64,000 bases of DNA from the NCBI GenBank assembly GCA_932294295.1, contig OW028579.1:1567085-1631084 (forward strand), read 5' to 3'. A program made the translations under genes and the position numbers. This document shows, piece after piece, positions 11,527-23,390 of this stretch. How positions within the stretch are numbered: position 1 is the first letter of the stretch; each line of letters opens with the position of its first letter. Source of the stretch: Alitta virens. Taxonomy: Eukaryota > Annelida > Polychaeta > Phyllodocida > Nereididae. The notes below the pieces were generated by a model that saw only the letters and a program-made list of their open reading frames with translations, did no database searches and was not told the DNA's origin.

Positions 11527-12172
11527 GAATAATTATGGCACACACTATTTTTGCATCAATCAGAATAATTATGGCACACATTATCTTTGCATCAATCAGA
11601 ATAATTATGGCACACACTATCTTTGCATCAATCAGAATAATTATGGCACACATTATCTTTGCATCAATCAGAATAATTATGAACACATTATCTTTGCATC
11701 AATCAGAATAATTATGGCACACATTATCTTTGCATCAATCAGAATAATTATGGCACACACTATCTTTGCATCAATCAGAATAATTATGGCACACACTATC
11801 TTTGCATCAATCAGAATAATTATGGCACACACTATCTTTGCATCAATCAGAATAATTATGGCACACACTATCTTTGCATCAATCAGAATAATTATGGCAC
11901 ACACTATCTTTGCATCAATCAGAATAATTATGGCACACACTATCTTTGCATCAATCAGAATAATTATGGCGCACACTATCTTTGCATCAATCAGAATAAT
12001 TATGGCACACACTATCTTTGCATCAATCAGAATAATTATGGCACACACTATCTTTGCATCAATCAGAATAATTATGGCACACACTGTCTTTGCATCAATC
12101 AGAATAATTATGGCACACACTATCTTTGCATCAATTAGAATAATTATTTCACACACTATCTTTGCATCAACG
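11527..12172 (+). repeat. 36-bp satellite, about 18 copies
   Basis: The unit contains AATAATTATGGCACACAC and ATCTTTGCATCAATCAG. Copies are nearly identical in the middle, with more variants at both ends and one copy shortened by two bases near 11680. Because 36 is divisible by three, both strands carry long open frames (270 and 159 codons) of a repeated 12-residue string. There are no spacers between units, so this is not a CRISPR array. Confidence 0.97.
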
Positions 12173-12489
12173 TGTTGCTACTTATTTTCTGCCATTTTAT
12201 TTGGCTTTTCTAACTTTTTACAACTCCTCCATCGACAGCATGTTCTCATGAGTAAGATTCAAGGTGGCAGAACCTTTTTTTATTCAAATTTTTCTCATTG
12301 GTAGAATGCCAGGAATTCGTTCAAGATGGATTTATAATGCTTGGATTTTTGTTTGGTAACCATTTCGTGATGACTCAGACGTTTCGAGGTAGCCGAACCG
12401 AAAGCCGATGGGGGTGTACGCAGATTTTGGTTTAGTAGGCAAACTTCCTGTTTTTTGGCAACAGAAATATTTCCGGGTAACCATTCATC
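12173..12489. other. Low-copy sequence between satellite and tail-like sequence
   Basis: It is somewhat less AT-rich around 12380-12440. The phrase GGTAACCATT occurs twice (12356 and 12477). No gene, repeat family or RNA is recognised. Confidence 0.4.
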
Positions 12490-12850
12490 TCAGTGAATGA
12501 GAAGATTTCAGAAAATGCAAAGTATACAAAAACTGCAGTGTTTGTGGCATGTTACTCAATGTTTCTTTAACATCCCTATTTCTGTACTTAGTCTATTTAT
12601 CTGTCTAAATCATGCTGATACACATCATGCTAATTGCCCTGATGGTGCCTTGTTTTATTCATATGCTTATAGTTGTACATAATTATCATATAGATGTTTT
12701 TAATATGTAACTAAATTATGTTCATGTAGATTGTTCTTTTATTTTACTTGATCTTTATATATATGTATATTTTTATTTTTATCCTAGTTTTTATCTTTTT
12801 ATGACACATGTATCTTTTTGACGCTCTGCGGTCAATAAAATTCTATATAA
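12490..12850 (+). other. 3'-UTR-like sequence with poly(A) signal
   Basis: A T-rich stretch ends in GACGCTCTGCGGTC then AATAAA (12834-12839) and ATTCTATATAAATATA. The shape, a short frame followed by a T-rich region and a poly(A) signal with simple AT ending, is typical of LINE 3' ends. The 61-codon frame at 12497 is not recognisable. Confidence 0.35.
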
Positions 12851-14039
12851 ATATACATAAACCTGTCTGTATTTGATCTGTCTATATGTGACTATTGAGA
12901 CAAGCAATGGAATCTCATAATTAAGACTACTTTATTAGGCTGTCGTAAAGTGTCTTGATAATAAGCTGCAGCATCTTGGCGAGAGTACACTTGTGTCCAA
13001 AAAGATGAGATAAACTCTGAATTGCGAAGTGATCTCAATAGTGAGGTAGTCTTAAATCAGGGTGCCATCGAAGGGTTCTTAATTGGCAGCATTATGGCAG
13101 CAAGATAATATACACCCATTATAGTATGATAGCCAAACACGTTTACTGGAAATTAGTCATTTGAAGCAAGTCTAATAAAAACCTAAATTTTGATGGGAAT
13201 AACTTATCTTTTAATATGTCCATGATTAGCCAACATACCCTATATTTCACCCCAAATTACATATTGTACAAAACACAAGAATATATGTATTTTTGTTTAC
13301 CCAAACAAACTATCATTTTACCAGTAATTAGATCACTCTCTGACCTATCAGTATCAACTGACCCCTTGACCAAACGGATCCATAACAGGGGGTGACAAAC
13401 CAATGCTTATCACTGCAACCCTAGATGAGTGGCCTCAAAGAGGATGGAGTTCCAAAACGAGACAATGTTTGTGATGGCGAGGCTGGCGACAGGTACAGCA
13501 TGCTCTGCTAACAAGCTTTGTGTGCTCTTCTCATTGCTCTTCAAATATTCATGCCACGAAGAACAGTGTGGTAATAGAGAAGACCACAGGTCAGACAGAA
13601 CTGGGTTGGTGGTCAAACTTTAGTTAATTTGTACATGTGTCAATGTATAGGTAGGAGTTTGCCCCATAACAGTAACTATGGATATACTATTTTATCAGTG
13701 ACTGCATTACTAAGCTTATTTTTCTGATGCTAAATATTCTGTTCTGATTCTGATAGTACTGTGACAGTAAACAGGGTAAAGCAAAGAGGATAGATGACAT
13801 TATAAAGAATTTTCAAATTTAGACACCCAGAGCTAGCAAGAACATGTAGCTAAAACAAGCCATACCTAGCTGGAGACACCTTAAATATAAAGGCCATTTG
13901 TGTTAGTTGTCTTGATAATTAGGTGACCATGTATTAAGGTGGTCTAAATGTAGTAATATATCTTCTATATAATGTATAATATATTATATAATTTTTTTTC
14001 TATTTTCGTACTCTTTATATATTACACAAACACAAATAC
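12851..14039. other. Low-copy sequence, no supported gene
   Basis: Opposed 64- and 68-codon frames at 13410-13623 are of unusually even composition, but I see no matching splice sites or family. Single family L-like phrases (AGTGAGGTAGTCTTAAAT) occur near 13040. Confidence 0.4.
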
Positions 14040-14255
14040 TATTTCTGTCTTATTTTTCTATTTATGTTTTGCACCAGGTGGCTTCCATAACAGCCGTCTG
14101 GATTTGGAGGTTTCCTGACAAGACCCAATCATATTGTAAATTGGGTTCATGATAATTGTATTAATGTTATTTGTATGAATGTGCTGAATGAATGTTGGTT
14201 GTGTGATAATGTATGTATATGTTAAATGGTCTTGTGAATAAATTCCATTCAATGT
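14040..14255 (+). mobile_element. LINE-like 3' tail
   Basis: The region from GTTTTGCACCAGG to GTGAATAAATTCCATTCAATG has the look of a LINE 3' untranslated end, with AATAAA at 14237-14242 and a short directly repeated end. No reverse-transcriptase coding is recognisable upstream. The LINE assignment is inferred from form, not from sequence identity. Confidence 0.4.
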
Positions 14256-15091
14256 GTGCTTACTAGCTTACTAGTACGCCTGTCTTTGTTGTGAGGTTCT
14301 GCCCTTATGCATAAATAATAATTGTGAGAAAGATGGTTGTGAGTATTCATTTAGTGATTGATTAATGGTTTGATCCATGACAATAACCATGGTGGATGAA
14401 TGGAAGAACGTTGAATAACATATCATATGTTGTACACATTTGGGATTATCCAATTGTCTGATACAATTTAATAATTAGACACAACATGTTTTCTTCAATC
14501 GTCAATCTCAAAATGACTCGCCATATAATGGGACTTTCCACTGTATATACTTAACAAGCAGTACCCTTATAATATGAACTACTGCGGTATAAACCAAAAA
14601 CAAATTCCACTTGTTTTTTGCTCCAATCTTTGCAATGATAATTTAAGTTTGCAAAGAGAATTGTTTGCCATCTTATCATTATTATGGCCATTTATTATGG
14701 TCACAGAGAAGCAGCAGAAATTACAATTATTAGGTTCCCAGAACTGTTTTTATCAGCAGCTGCTGGAAAGTTGGGCTTTGACTTGTTGCTAACATTTCTG
14801 TTCATTTTGTGCTGATCCATTTATGGCAAAATATGCCCAAAAAACAAAAAAAAAAACAAGTGGACATTTATTATGGATCCCAGTATAAGTCAAATGTTAG
14901 ACAGACTGACACAATGTCATGATGAATGATTATGCAACATAGCATCATCTTGGCAGGAAATGCAGTTAGTTGCATCTCATCAGCAGTGAAACCATAAACT
15001 GCGCACAATATTCTGGTGCCAATCATATTGGTTTAATGAGGTGGTCACAATAGTGAGGAACAACAAATTGCCAGTAATAGCACTACTGTGT
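14256..15091. other. Low-copy sequence, nothing recognised
   Basis: There are only short frames with no motif. A single family L phrase (GAGGTGGTCACAATAGTGAGG) spans 15038-15058. Confidence 0.4.
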
Positions 15092-15205
15092 CCCTGATAG
15101 CATTCCAAATCGGCCCAGCATCGTTTCTATGTTGGCCGCTGTCGTTACAACATCTACATCGCCCACATCGAGCCAATGTTGAAACGATTTGGAATGCAAC
15201 CCGGG
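15092..15205 (+). mobile_element. Family E MITE-like element, 114 bp
   Basis: It starts CCCTGATAGCATTCCAAATC and ends GATTTGGAATGCAACCCGGG, so the ends are inverted repeats around ATTCCAAATCG. The interior holds CATCG-containing blocks (GCATCGTTTCTATGTTGG, CATCGCCCACATCG). Related copies lie at 35820-35932 and 59222-59598. Confidence 0.75.
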
Positions 15206-17936
15206 TTTTTCCAATATTAATCATATCGGTGGTCGTAATGCATTGTCCCAAAATATGAGGTGGTCTTAAATTGGAGTTCGACTGAAGCATCATTACCACC
15301 AGCATGGTATCCATCTAATACCCTGGTGTCCATTAACTGAGTAGATGGCATGATGGACTGACCCAAACTCAATTGAGGGAGATCTAGGTCACTTGATGAC
15401 CCTTGTGGGTTTTATGGGGAATTAAATGAAACCATAGATCAATTCTTATCTAGTTTCAGACAAGAAAAAATGCTTATTAATCAAGATTGTCACCTCTGTT
15501 CGTTCTTGTTATCTGGAGTGCCCAAAAACCCATAAATATGATGAATAAATATGGTCTAGTTTTTATCCTTTATGCATAAATTATTGCAAAATTAAATGAT
15601 TGGTAGCTGACGGTTGTGTTCTCTGGTTTTAAAATTATATTCCTACACAAATATTTCGTTAATCCCGAACTTTGATACAAGCGTACTCATGATAAATAGC
15701 GAGCTGGGCTTAATAACGAATTCACGTACAATAGCAAAAAGATGGATGGGTTCAAACTGTGTGAGGGGATCTTACTAGGTGGTGGTAGTCTTAAAGTGGG
15801 ATTTGCAATAGAGAGCTAAAAACCTACCACACCATTACATTTACAGATCAGCCAAATAGACTGGCACGCGCCAGTTTATTCAGCGTAGAAAAAAAAAGCA
15901 CACATACCTATTGGTCTTATTTTACCGCCTTGTGGTACACTTTCTCCAGGTATTTCGTAAATAGATCCAATGTGTAGATTTAGAGCTACTGATAGCCTTT
16001 AAATATGCAGAGATGGTATTATTTCACAATGCAGCGTGTAATGAAGATTGTTGGCAATTTTAGGAGTAGCTCCATTGCATTAGATCCTCAAAACAAACAT
16101 TTAACGCTTTCTTCCATTCATCTATTGTATTTCCAGGTTGTCTTGTCTAAGATCCTCCTTGCATTGTTTTGTATTGAGACAATAGCAGGTGGTAGAACAT
16201 GCCATTGTCTTTCACAGCATCATCGGCTAAAGCGAATGCCATGTTTTTCTGGTGCCAATTGGTTTCCTTGGTTTATTAGCTGAGAGGCGATGGCTTGCAA
16301 GCAAACAGTGACCTGAGCACATCTCAAACTCGATAACAATTTGTCTTTGTTGCAGTGAGCCTTAATACTGTAACATTAAATCCATTTTATAGTGCACAAT
16401 TTTCTTGTCACCACCTAGACGATATCCCTTGCTGTAGACAGTTCATCCATGCGCACATAGACGGCCTGTGCAAGATGTCATGAACATACTTACAGCTCAG
16501 TATAGCTGGGTTACTTTCACACATCCATTTTAAACAGCAACCATAGATCAATGCAAGATGTAATACTTTGCATCTACAGTGTATACCTCAAACTCCAAAG
16601 TGTTGTAGTTAATCCCTGGTGTAATGCTACACACTGTGACGATTTTGCACCGTAGCAGTGTCCTGATGCTCTGTGACTGCAAGTTGCTGTCCTACCTGCT
16701 GCTGCCGCAACAGAGCTGCAGTGATGGCGAGCCAGCTACGGCTCCATCACAGCTCCTCTACGCGCGCATATGCATCTCCTGCAGTTGCAGCAACATCGTG
16801 ACCAACTATTAGAGCATCAGCAGCAGCAGCAACTCTACAGGTATACAGCCAACTCATCTGCAAAAGTATACATCGTTACTGACACGTGAATGATGTGCAT
16901 GAACCAGCGCAGCTACTGATGTATATTTTATATTCTCTCCTTACTGTCGTTAAATTAAAATAACCAATCAGTACATCACAGAAATGAGAGCATCCCGTCA
17001 ACAACAGTTACTTCTTTCAGCTTCATTTAATGTACTTGTGTTTATGGCTAGTTAAAGTTAGCACTGAATAAAACTGGTTATTGTTACAAGATTCAAAACG
17101 GGTAACAAATGAAAGAATTGTGAAGCTCTGACCTCAATAAATTATATGGCGATGCATATGTATCCCTTTTTAAAGTTTAATTTGAGTAGATTGGTCACAT
17201 AATTAGTAAATTTTCTTCTGCATATATCTCTTGTAAAAAAATTTTTCAGAGCAACATCACTGTTTACCTTGAAAAACAAACATCACAGGTCAAAATTTCT
17301 GCCATTTTGGGAGACTCTGAATTTAGCATATATCTGTCACGGCCAAACACTTAACCAGGTAGATTCTACCTACGATATATTCATGCACACCTCCATCGTG
17401 CCTGCAGACAGGTCACAGCAAGAGTCTTTGAAGCACATATTAACATTCACAGACGTCAGGATCAAGGTGTAAACACACGATGAAAGACACCGAGACATAC
17501 CTGGGGAATATTACAATATATTTGGGTTACCATGGCAATATCCATCATGCCTGTTTGGAGCCATTTTGTATATTCCCTGATGCAGCATACATGAGTTGGC
17601 TACATATGTAGTTTAGGCAAAGCTTTTTACTGATATAGCTTGGGGCAGCTAAAGCAGAAAAGTCAATTATGTCCTGTACGATAAAAGCCAAGATACATAA
17701 TGCAATATTTGTGGAAATGACTATCTACTGACGCCTGTATCCCACACTTGTCCTTATATTTGTCCTTAAATTTACGTATTTTCAATGGTGCAGTAGTAAC
17801 CATACAGTCAGTGTAATAACCCTATTGTTTGAGCTAAATCCTAGTGGTCTTATTTATGGAGGTGGGTCTACCCAATAGCATACCAAGTGGAGGCCACATC
17901 TGGTCAGTTAAGAATAAATGTCCACGTATTTTTCAG
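15206..17936. other. Low-copy sequence, no supported gene
   Basis: It includes CTG/CAG-rich patches near 16690-16840 and a family L phrase near 15777-15800. A 92-codon frame (16005-16283) contains a short stretch bounded by TTTCCAG and GGTGGT near 16137-16188, which is weak as an exon. No repeat family is recognised over most of the stretch. Confidence 0.4.
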
Positions 17937-18046
17937 TTTATTCAAATATGGAGGAACACAAAATGGACATTATGGTTAGAAATCTGACAAAATACAACTT
18001 CTTCACCGATAAGGACAACTATACCTCTATAATTATAACATATACT
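17937..18046 (+). CDS. Candidate internal exon of an unidentified gene (110 bp)
   Basis: The open frame 17918-18181 contains a stretch bounded by an acceptor-like CGTATTTTTCAG on the left and a donor-like ACT|GTAAGA on the right. Between them lie 36 complete codons with varied composition: one Y-S-N-M-E-E start, then VRNLTKY, then DNYTS and ending ITYT. Two N-glycosylation sequons (NLT, NYT) are visible, which would suit an extracellular domain. Downstream of the donor the same frame turns into low-complexity F/L-rich sequence, as expected for intron. The left junction splits a codon after its first base and the right junction falls between codons. I do not recognise the family, and no partner exon was found. 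Confidence 0.3.
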
Positions 18047-18202
18047 GTAAGATTTTTGTTATCTTTTTATATTTTTACTTTTCCATTTAATCAGTGTTGT
18101 ATCTCTGAGACCACGACACGTAAATTTAATGGCAACAAGAAGGGAAACATAATCAATGGAAAGACAGGAAATTTTCACTAATTATTCATAAATATTGCTA
18201 AA

Positions 18203-18418
18203 GTGTGTGTGTGTGTGCGTGTGTGTGTTTGTGTGTGTGTGTTATTAGGGCTTTATGTCCTGTATTTCTGCACCAGTTGGGCTAATTAGGACAGGCAGAG
18301 ACCATGGCAATGAGACGAAGGATGAAACAGCCATCCAACTTAGGCTCGACCGGGAATTGAACCTAGGACCCAGCGGTTGGAAGCCCAGAGCGCTACCTCT
18401 GAGATAGGCCCCCGCCCT
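18203..18418 (-). mobile_element. SINE family A, full-length copy
   Basis: On the minus strand it runs GGGCGGGGGCC head, box A-like TAGCTCAG region (here changed to ATCTCAG), box B (GGTTCAATTCCCGG), body with CATTGCCATGGTCTCTGCC and TTAGCCCAACTGGTGCAG, then ATACAGGACATAAAGCCC and a long CA tail. It has no coding capacity. Mobilisation by LINE machinery is established for tRNA SINEs. Confidence 0.92.
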
Positions 18419-19054
18419 AAAGAGTGGTGTTCTTTTTTTCAGGTAAAATCATTCATACAATTGAAGCTTCAAGCCTGGTGATAATAGGGAGTTCTCCAAA
18501 CAGTTAACCAATCACCAAATCCACAGTGCCTTAATTTACAAACAGGAACGTGCAACCGATACTCGTAGCTGTCAAGGAATGAAAGCATTGACAGCCTTAT
18601 TTGCTCCTAATAAACTGCAGCTCGAATTTTAATAATTCACATCTAATAGAAACCATGCTGCTGGACCAATATCAGCTCAAGGAGCAATTATAACCTGACA
18701 TTTATTATATTTATGGCTTCCATGAAATGGCAATGAGGTCTCACGTCATTGCTTATTAATGAGTCAACCTAGAAAGGCTTCCCTCAGATGACTTGGCATG
18801 TGCTGAATATGGGAGAGGTCCACATGGCATCCCTGGTGACAGACAAGCGGACAAAGAGCAAACACAGACTACAGACAGACAGCAAACATAATAAATGCAG
18901 CATTTGGTGAAGGGAACGTGCTGGTTGTATATTTACGTTATGCGGTGAAAATATGCCCAGATTGTCATTTGTCTGCAATAGAGTACAACTGAGGTTCCCT
19001 ACCTTTTTATACCTGGGCCTAGGCCTTTATTCAGTATAGAATTATCATACTATG
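18419..19054. promoter_or_regulatory. Repeat-free stretch with ATTA-rich motifs, possible regulatory DNA
   Basis: Between about 18560 and 18780 the sequence is balanced in composition. It carries CAATTATAAC, TTTATTATATTTATGG and GCTTATTAATGAGTCA, resembling homeodomain/Hox-type sites. There is no coding frame and no second copy. A conserved non-coding element is possible; this rests on appearance only. Confidence 0.18.
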
Positions 19055-19443
19055 TTCTATGACAGCCCAGGTATCTTTAAGCGAACGTACGCTCATAATT
19101 TTGACAATATATGGGTCAACGCAGCAGCAGCGTAGGCAGGGAGGGGGATGCATTCATATACTTTAAAAGGCTGCTGCTCTTCTAATATAGGCCCAATTTT
19201 CGTCAAATAAAACCTGATTTGTTCAGATTTTTTTTTTCATATTTATATTTATACAATAGATAAATAAATTTGTAAAATTCTGAGTAAATAATGGAGTATA
19301 CAAGGCACAAACACTGGTATCAATGAGGCAGTGGCCATCATACTGTATTAAAGTGTTTACATAGTAGGCCTAGTGCTGCTGGCATTCTACACACAACACC
19401 AGGTATCTATTCTTTTTTTGAAAAAGAATATTCATGTTAAAGG
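19055..19443 (-). mobile_element. Family N element, copy 1
   Basis: This is a reverse complement of parts of 37246-37845. Shared blocks include GCAGCAGCGTAGGCAGGGAG, TAGTAGGCCTAGTGCTGCTG and CTATTCTTTTTTTGAAAAAG. It also contains TTCGTCAAATAAA and GGCTGCTGCTC, which are parts of the module repeated inside the 43328-45587 element. It has no coding capacity. Confidence 0.7.
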
Positions 19444-21065
19444 CATATACAGTCATTTTATATTAAGACCCATTAAGAACATTCAGCTATAGCTATTCTG
19501 GCCAGAACTATACCGATTGACAAAAAATGTGTATAGTCAGTTTTTGCCCATAATTTCGTGCACAAGCATTGGAACGTTTTAAAAACATAGGTAGGCTGTC
19601 ATAACTAAATTCGGGCCAACTTTTGACAGTTACATCCTTCTATCACATGTAACTTTTTCCTATCTTTCCAGTGTTACTGTTCACACGATCACGATCATAG
19701 AGGGCACTGACAAAGACATGCAGAGCCACCTGTGGAACAAGTGACTAAGTCCCAATATAACCATAGCTATATTTGGACTATTTTTTCAATTGCTGAAACA
19801 TTTATTTTCACTGTTTATCGTAATAAATACACGGTAGTTCCCCCAAGCTTCTCTCAAACACTGATAACGAATATTTGAAATACTAATATTTAATTATTTA
19901 CTTTACAGAAGAGAAGGTAATATACAGTAACTATGAATTGTGTATGGAATATTCTCCAGTATAGGGTGTCCGAGGTGTTTACAATAACCAAAGTAACCCC
20001 CAATCACTTATAATCCAGGTCAGCTACCACTACACAATTATGACTAATCAGTGATGACAAGTTGCCCTAGATAAGTTAATTACAGGTAACTGACATCCAT
20101 CCCATGCCTACCAAGGAGGGATGAAAACCTAATTAGTCAGCTTCCCTCTCTATCTTTAGGTCAGACATTTTTTATTCATGTGTTGTTATTCATCTTTGTG
20201 AGGCAATGAAATATAATATTATACCTGAAAAAGTATTATTTATAGTGAGTCACTTCAGAAGACCTGATTACCTTATTTACAAGATACAGACTTCGCATTA
20301 AAATTATATCATTAATACAAAATATTTAGGAAAATATTTGCCTTTTGAGACTCTTTGTTTGTTCAGAATTGATCTCCCAGTTTTCAGTCCAACGAGATAG
20401 TCTCTTCTGCTAAAATACAGTACAATAAGAAGATAAGTCATTTCAGTGTCATTTACTTTAAGTCTGTAGCCATGACAACAGACTTATTAGTGAAATTATT
20501 TCGAACTCTGAATAAGAGCAGCTTTTTTGGACACCTTAAAAATAGCAAGGCTTCTGTAAGAAACATACTTACTCCATTGTAATTATTTCTGGGTCAAATA
20601 AATTCAGACAAAATGCTGACTAAATAACTAAGTCTAAAACTGCTTTGGAGCAGCTGGTTTAGACACCTTAAAAATAGCTCTACATCTTAGTCAGGAACAT
20701 TTACTGCAGATTAGACATCTGCTTAATGACACAGAAAATAAACAAAATGCCATACATCACAGAGATGTAAACATCCATCCAGAATGATTGCTTTTCAACG
20801 CTATACATTAGTATGAGCCTGGGTTTTCCATGTAGCGATAGCACCAATGCATGGTTATGCATACATTATAGGTCAACTATTACAAGTATAGTTGAGATAC
20901 TAAGCATGGAAAACTAAAAGGTAATACAAGAATCAGATACATTATTAATGACAAATAAAGGCTTTCTATTAGTTAACTGGAGAAAAACATCTTGACTAAC
21001 CAAGCATTGCATGCTGATTCTAATGTTAAAGATGGATTTTGTTAGGATCTTGAGTTACGTATGTA
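19444..21065. other. Low-copy sequence with a weak old duplication
   Basis: The phrase GACACCTTAAAAATAGC occurs at 20530 and 20658, each followed by CTTCTGTAAGAAACAT or CTTAGTCAGGAACAT. This suggests a diverged tandem duplication of about 130 bp. Otherwise nothing is recognised. Confidence 0.4.
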
Positions 21066-21216
21066 CATGGCCAATTGTGCTACGTGCGTTTTCCATGAGT
21101 TTGGATAAACGCATGGAAAATGCACCGTTTTTCCCTTATTATAATTAGTTAAAAACCATGCGTTTTCCATGCGTTTATCCTTCTCATGGAAAACGCACGT
21201 GGCACATTTGGCCATG
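21066..21216 (+). mobile_element. Family C palindromic MITE, 151 bp
   Basis: The whole element is a near-palindrome. The outer ends are CATGGCCAATTGTGCTACGT and, reverse-complemented, CATGGCCAAATGTGCCACGT. Inside are several CGCATGGAAAA / TTTTCCATGCG blocks. TA lies directly outside both ends. Similar complete copies are at 30827 and 58455. It should fold into one long hairpin. No transposase is encoded. Confidence 0.88.
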
Positions 21217-21407
21217 TAACACACTATTTGGCTTTGTTTGAGACTATCAGTACAATAATTTCTTAATAAAAACGAATAGGAGACATGTATTTTAAACCAA
21301 ACATGGTTCTGTCCAGTAATAAAATGATACTTACTATTCTGAAAAAAATAGAAAAGAAGCGAGTTGGCAGCATCTTCGAGTAGAAATGGAATATCGTTAG
21401 ATGCGGT

Positions 21408-21760
21408 GGGAGAGGGGATAATGCATGAGATTGAGATTATAAGGCTTGGAGTCCACACCATGTTACACATTTACCCCATTGGTGGGTGGGTGTGGAAGGT
21501 GTGATAGGTGGATTAGGCTTTTATGTCCTGTATTTCTGCACCTATTGGGCTAATTAGGACAGGCAGGGACCATGGCAATGAGATGATGGGTGAAACAGCC
21601 ATCCAATTTAGGCTCGACCGGGAATCGAACCCGGGGATCCAGTAGTTGGAAGCCCAGTGCGCTACCATGAGCTATGCCCTCACCCTCCCCATGGGTTGGG
21701 TTTTTTACTTGTCCAAGCATAGACATATGTACAAGGCACCCGTGAATGACAACCACTTGT
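21408..21760 (+). repeat. Family G dispersed repeat, split by a SINE
   Basis: The left part runs to TACACATTTACCCCAT (21480) and the right part resumes at CCCCATGGGTTGGG (about 21688), then TTACTTGTCCAAGCATAGAC. An unsplit copy at 25938-25960 reads TTTACCCCATGGGTGGGGT, which gives the empty site. CCCCAT is the short duplicated target. Confidence 0.75.
21482..21687 (-). mobile_element. SINE family A nested in family G
   Basis: This is a full-length SINE in minus orientation, with box B (GGTTCGATTCCCGG on the minus strand) and body blocks as in other copies. The tail is a degenerate CACC-type repeat rather than pure CA. It interrupts family G at CCCCAT, so it is younger than that copy. Confidence 0.88.
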
Positions 21761-22019
21761 GATCAAGCTCACTGGTTCATTGCATTGCACTTCTTTCAAT
21801 ATTGTTCTTTTACATTGTGAATTTATTTGCTAAAATAATGGTCCTACTGTGAGTCATTTTACCCGTTCAATATGTCATAAAACAATCAGACAATGGCAAT
21901 AAATTGCTGATCAATGGAAGTACACGTACGACAAAAATGTGTCTAGCTATATCTACATGACATGAGGGTCATATCATGTATAATGCTAATTGGTTTATTG
22001 ATCGCAATTTCATCCTATG
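21761..22019. other. Low-copy sequence, nothing recognised
   Basis: There is no open frame of interest and no repeated block. Confidence 0.4.
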
Positions 22020-22400
22020 TACCGACTGTCTGGCTACACTACCTGCAATAACGTTGCCACGGAAACCCTATAGGAAGCATCATGTTGAATAATTGATACA
22101 ATGGACCTTCTTTCTGATGTGGCTCCCAGTGCCATTTTAGCCTTGATTGTTTATTGGCACTCATATTAGTGGCAACAGGCAATTAGTGATGGCATTATTG
22201 ATTTTGACGGGTGGTAACAATGAATGACCCAGGCTAATTATCGAATAGACCCCATATTAATTTCCTGTAATCTTAATGAACATTCACACTTCACTAATGG
22301 CCTGATTTATTGAGTTTCGAGGAGTTGGTGTCTCATGAATGAAAATTGGAATCTAATGAATAAAGAGTGACATCTAGGTTAGAGGTTGTTTTGTTTGATC
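22020..22400. promoter_or_regulatory. Repeat-free stretch rich in TAAT motifs, possible enhancer
   Basis: It shows no matches elsewhere in the window and has balanced composition. Homeodomain-type cores are clustered (GGCTAATTATCG, CATATTAATTTCC, GCAATTAGTGATGG, CACTAATGG). The appearance is that of a conserved non-coding element. Function is inferred and cannot be shown from one sequence. Confidence 0.2.
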
Positions 22401-23390
22401 AGTTGTGATTGTAGTAATGCAAAATATAACCAACTTGGGCTATTTGTGAGACAGCTGGGAAACTGGACACAGTTATAAAACATCACTTACAGGTTATTTT
22501 TAGCATCTTGAGTTTGTCCAATAATATCATAAATTTAACTGTTTCCTTGACAACTGAATAAATTAATGTCAAAGTCAGGGTGCCACAAAAGGTTTTGAGC
22601 GATTTCACGATGTTCGCCTCAGCTGGCCTAGCAGGGGTCTATAGCTTGAATACCCGATGTGGATGGGGGGTGGGGGAGAGCTAAATTGGGTGGGTGTTTC
22701 ATTCATCCTTCATCTCACCCCCTTGATTGGACATACAAGAAATAAAGCTTAGTTGACAGAGAATCCACATTGTTTCCTACTATCATTTTAAATGGGAGTG
22801 ACAGTATTTTTGTTGCATACTGTATTCAATTCACAATGATCATGGTGAGTCCAATAAGGCAGTTGCTGTTGTGTCATTCTCAACACACAATCCCTTGTTG
22901 GGTAAAGCACATACTTTAATCAGCTGCAGAATATTTCAACATGCAGTTTTGTAGGATTTATTTTGTTGGATTTGTCCAACCAAACAGCATGTTGAACTTC
23001 TCACCATTTACTATAGATATAACATCATACACTACCATTATTGATTGTCTACCATTAGCTCCTCTTTATATTTCACACAATCACTCCAGCTATATGCTCT
23101 GATATCACCATAACTTCATAAGCCACAAATTCTGTGTAATATTGATTTTAGCCCGTGGCATTTTTTGCTTTTATTTAGCATGTTTGATGTTTTGTACAAA
23201 AACTGCAAAGCCTGTGGGCTTTGATGATGGGATTGTGGTGTTACGAATTTGATGATGAAATCCTCAGAGGGTTCCAAAAATTGCATTGATGTGCAGTGGG
23301 CATGTTCTCATTTGTTGGCTGTTGTGATACTCTGGAAATAGTGGAGTATGTGTATGTGATTGCACCACTTGTAGGTAGCATGGTTTTGTG
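22401..23390. other. Low-copy sequence, nothing recognised
   Basis: A G-rich patch (ATGGGGGGTGGGGGAG) lies near 22662. There are no genes or dispersed repeats I can support. Confidence 0.4.

Noticed and set aside
11527..12172. CRISPR-like array of 36-bp repeats
   Set aside because: Repeats are directly adjacent with no spacers, and the window is animal DNA with no cas genes.
11492..12304. 270-codon frame (+) and 159-codon frame (-)
   Set aside because: Both are products of the 36-bp satellite. The repeated 12-residue string has no known domain.
16137..16188. Short possible exon between TTTCCAG and GGTGGT
   Set aside because: Only about 52 bp, a weak donor, and the surrounding frame is of poor quality.
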